A DNA stretch of 64,000 bases from positions 72,821,764 to 72,885,763 of the forward strand of contig NC_030683.2 in assembly GCF_000004195.4 (NCBI RefSeq), written 5' to 3'. Made by a program: the position numbers and the translations under genes. Positions 61,991 through 64,000 of the stretch are shown here, piece by piece; position 1 is the first letter of the stretch; every line of letters starts with the position of its first letter. Source of the stretch: Xenopus tropicalis. Lineage: Eukaryota > Chordata > Amphibia > Anura > Pipidae. Below the pieces are notes generated by a model. The model saw only the letters and a list, made by a program, of their open reading frames with translations, was not told where the DNA came from and made no database searches.

Positions 61991-62047
61991 AAATGCACAG
62001 GACACAGGAGTTTCACTAAAACTTGATCTTTATTATTCCATTAAAAT

Positions 62048-62095
62048 CAGTACGCCTACGCGTTTCGTCCACTTGCGCACTTAATCATAGGCAGA
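62048..62095 (-). ncRNA. Hammerhead-ribozyme-like motif of the Penelope-like element (degenerate)
   Basis: On the minus strand: GAAA, then CGC-GTAG-GCG (3-bp stem III with 4-nt loop), then TA and CTGATTTT, preceded by AAGTGCGCAAGTGGAC as a possible weak stem II. Very short stem III is typical of hammerheads known in Penelope-like elements. The other core box, CUGAUGA, is not intact: the nearest reading is CTATGATTA. Activity is therefore doubtful. Confidence 0.4.
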
Positions 62096-62307
62096 ACATA
62101 CACGGAACTCAAAACATTTAAATAGTCCTGTAATGGACATGTATAAACCACACCCCCAATCAATCGGATAAAGGAAAACCTGGAAAAGTAAGTCGAGTTT
62201 GAGAGATTCATAGCAAACCTCTTAATAATACACATAAATGTTAAGCAAGTTATAATAATAATAATTAAACACATCAAAATTTATACAAAATCAACAAAAA
62301 GTCACAT

Positions 62308-63846
62308 TTAAACATAGCAACTAATATCAAAGATGGAGTTCAGGCCCTTTGGATATCGAGTATCCAGGATAAAAATCCATTTTACTTCAAGGCGTAAAAG
62401 TCTAGTATACATATCTGATCCTCTTTCATCGGGGAGAACCCTGTCAATGACCTGAATTTGTAAAAAGGAAGGATCTGCTTGGCAACATTGTATGAAATGT
62501 CTAGCAATGGGACTGTTACTATTTCTAGAAACAATCTGTCTAATGTGCTCACGTATCCTGCATTTTAAAGATCGAACAGTACAACCAACATACTGGATGT
62601 TACAATGCAGGCAAGTCAGTAGATACACAACATGTTGCTTGTTGCAATTCGCATACACGCGCATATCAAAAGACCTGCCTGTCACCGAACTCCGAAAATT
62701 AGTACACTTTTTCACATAAGTACAAGTGACACACCTTCGTGCACCACAAATATATGTACTTTTGGTCCCTAGCCAGGGAGACTTAGTTGGCTGTGATTTC
62801 CATAGGGTGGGAGAAAGGACATTACCCAAAGTGGGAGCCTTCCGTGCAACAAATTTGCAGCCCTCTTGCAGGATCTGCGCCAATTGTGGATCATTATAGA
62901 GAACGGGTATGAGGTTATCAATTAGGCCCCAAATCTTATAAAACTGATTACTAAAAGTAGTTATAAATATCGGTGTATTACTGTTCTTATCTCTCCTAGC
63001 CCTGTCACCAGTCCTATCCTCAAGTAAGTAGGACCTGTCCATCCTGAAGGCTTTTGTAAAAGCTGTCAAGAGGGACCTCGTCCTATACCCACGGTCCAGA
63101 AACCTGTTACGTAAAAAACAGGCTTGTTGAAGAAAAGCCTCATCTGTACTGCAATTTCTGCGAAGCCTGTAAAATTGTCCTAAGGGAATTCCCCTAAAAA
63201 TGTGACCAGGGTGACAAGAGCCAGCCCTCAAAAGGGAATTACCCGGACAGGTCTTCCTGAACACAGTGGTTTCAATATTTAAATCCGTAGCATCCAGCTT
63301 TAAATCCAGAAAAGAAATACTAAACCTATTAAACTCACTAGTGAATTTTAAATTCAAATCATTAGTATTTAGCTCACTCACAAACTTTGAAAAATCAACT
63401 TCTGAACCTTGCCAGATGAACAGAAGGTCGTCCACATAACGTTTATAAAAAAAAATCTTATCTGTGAAATCAGATGTACCTCCATAAATGTGGGACTCCT
63501 CCCACCACCCCATATAGAGGTTGGCATAGGGGGGCGTAAATTTAGCGCCCATTGATGTCCCACATCTCTGGAGGTAAAACACTCCATCAAATTTAAAGAA
63601 ATTGTGAGAAAGTAAATATGAGATAGAGTCCAAAATGAAAGTTTTAGTCATCACATCATATATACTATATTTATCAAGGTGATATGAAACAGCTTGTAGC
63701 CCCTTTTCATGGGGAATGCATGAATAAAGGGATGTCACATCAATCGTGCCCCAAGAATAAGAAACCCGCCACCTCAAACCACCTAGTAGTTGGAGGACAT
63801 GTTTAGTGTCCGGAACAAAAGAAATCAAACGCTCATCAGGAGGCTG
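62308..63846 (-). pseudogene. Penelope-type reverse transcriptase with GIY-YIG endonuclease (N-terminally truncated)
   Basis: About 512 codons without a stop. Numbering from a TTG at 63849, the RT core has TIDVTSLYS (motif A Asp37), GTSMGAKFTPPYANLYMG at 97-114 and YVDD at 138-141. It is followed by HPGHIFRGIPLGQF (213-226) and RRNCS (230-234), typical of Penelope-like elements. A Cys cluster CGARRCVTC (368-376) precedes a GIY-YIG nuclease: VYLLTC (408-413), QYVG (419-422), CRIREH (430-435) and the Glu of LLRLEVKW (Glu488). RT copies element RNA and the nuclease nicks the target. The N-terminal RT motifs are missing and no ATG starts the frame, so this copy is not autonomous as it stands, but its long open frame indicates a recent insertion. 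Whether it is a Neptune- or Poseidon-type element is undecided. Confidence 0.9.
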
Positions 63847-63896
63847 CAAAAGTCAATCAATAATCTTTAATTTAGAGATGCTATTCCAGATACTAT

Positions 63897-64000
63897 AGGG
63901 CTGATTCACTAAAGTGCGATAAATTTTATCGCACGGTATTTTGCGTTAAATAAGTCGCGACAATTAGCGCGCGATTCACAACAGTATTACCGCGTGCGTT
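63897..64000. mobile_element. Palindromic MITE, AGGGCTGATTCACTAAA type, cut by the window end
   Basis: It starts AGGGCTGATTCACTAAAG and continues with 'tgcgataaattttatcgcac', 'gttaaataagtcgcg' and 'attaccgcgtgcgtt', the arm vocabulary of the elements at 3179 and 25766. The second arm lies outside the window. It interrupts or abuts the Penelope-like element. Confidence 0.75.

Larger units (their letters stand above)
61990..63896 (-). mobile_element. Penelope-like retroelement, 5'-disrupted
   Basis: The span contains the RT/endonuclease ORF (62308-63846), a 3' non-coding part with AATAAA at 62034-62029 and a GAAACGCGTAGGCG motif (see the ncRNA entry). Upstream of the ORF, 63896-63873 read in another frame gives IVSGIASL, which resembles the conserved segment preceding the RT catalytic motifs, so the coding region is broken by a frameshift and by the TGA at 63855-63853. 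At 63897 the sequence switches to a palindromic MITE, so the 5' part may lie beyond the window. The lower boundary is approximate. Confidence 0.85.

Overview
The window is vertebrate nuclear DNA, almost certainly from a clawed frog (Xenopus); I cannot decide between X. tropicalis and X. laevis. The grounds are one split homeobox gene in about 64 kb, AT-rich long introns, no operons, and many copies of short inverted-repeat elements typical of Xenopus: T2/Kolobok-like MITEs ending TTAAAGG, elements ending CAGGTATRGGA, palindromes beginning GGGGCTGATTTACT or AGGGTTGATTCACT, and hAT-like elements beginning CAGGGATCCCCAACC.

The only gene I recognise is barx2, a BarH-like homeobox transcription factor, on the + strand. 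Its first coding exon occurs twice (12773-12959 and 21880-22066). It is followed by exon 2 (44306-44612, FIL-to-homeodomain linker plus homeodomain N-terminus), exon 3 (47538-47622, recognition helix) and exon 4 (47795-48082, basic region and acidic tail). Phases agree at every junction, and either first exon gives a 288-residue protein.

The main structural event is a head-to-tail tandem duplication: unit A (12388-21497, about 9.1 kb) and unit B (21498-32007, about 10.5 kb). Each unit carries about 385 bp of proximal promoter, a TATA-like box, exon 1 and about 8.5-9.9 kb of intron 1. The first exons differ at 4 of 187 bases and two residues. Insertions present in only one unit give clean paralogous empty sites for two MITE families. 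A block of about 490 bp has no substitutions between the units and is a candidate intronic enhancer. A false haplotype duplication in the assembly has to be excluded.

Layout: 1-11.4 kb, intergenic sequence with MITEs and a possible solo LTR. 11.4-12.4 kb, unique CpG-containing upstream region. 12.4-32.0 kb, the tandem units. 32.0-44.3 kb, the rest of intron 1 with palindromic and T2 MITEs. 44.3-48.5 kb, exons 2-4 and 3' UTR. 48.5-61.9 kb, intergenic sequence with hAT, T2 and TA-flanked MITEs, including a nested hAT-in-T2 insertion with a perfect 8-bp target duplication. 61.9-63.9 kb, a 5'-disrupted Penelope-like retroelement on the - strand with an intact YVDD reverse transcriptase core and GIY-YIG endonuclease. 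It carries a hammerhead-ribozyme-like motif downstream of the ORF and is abutted by another palindromic element that runs off the window.
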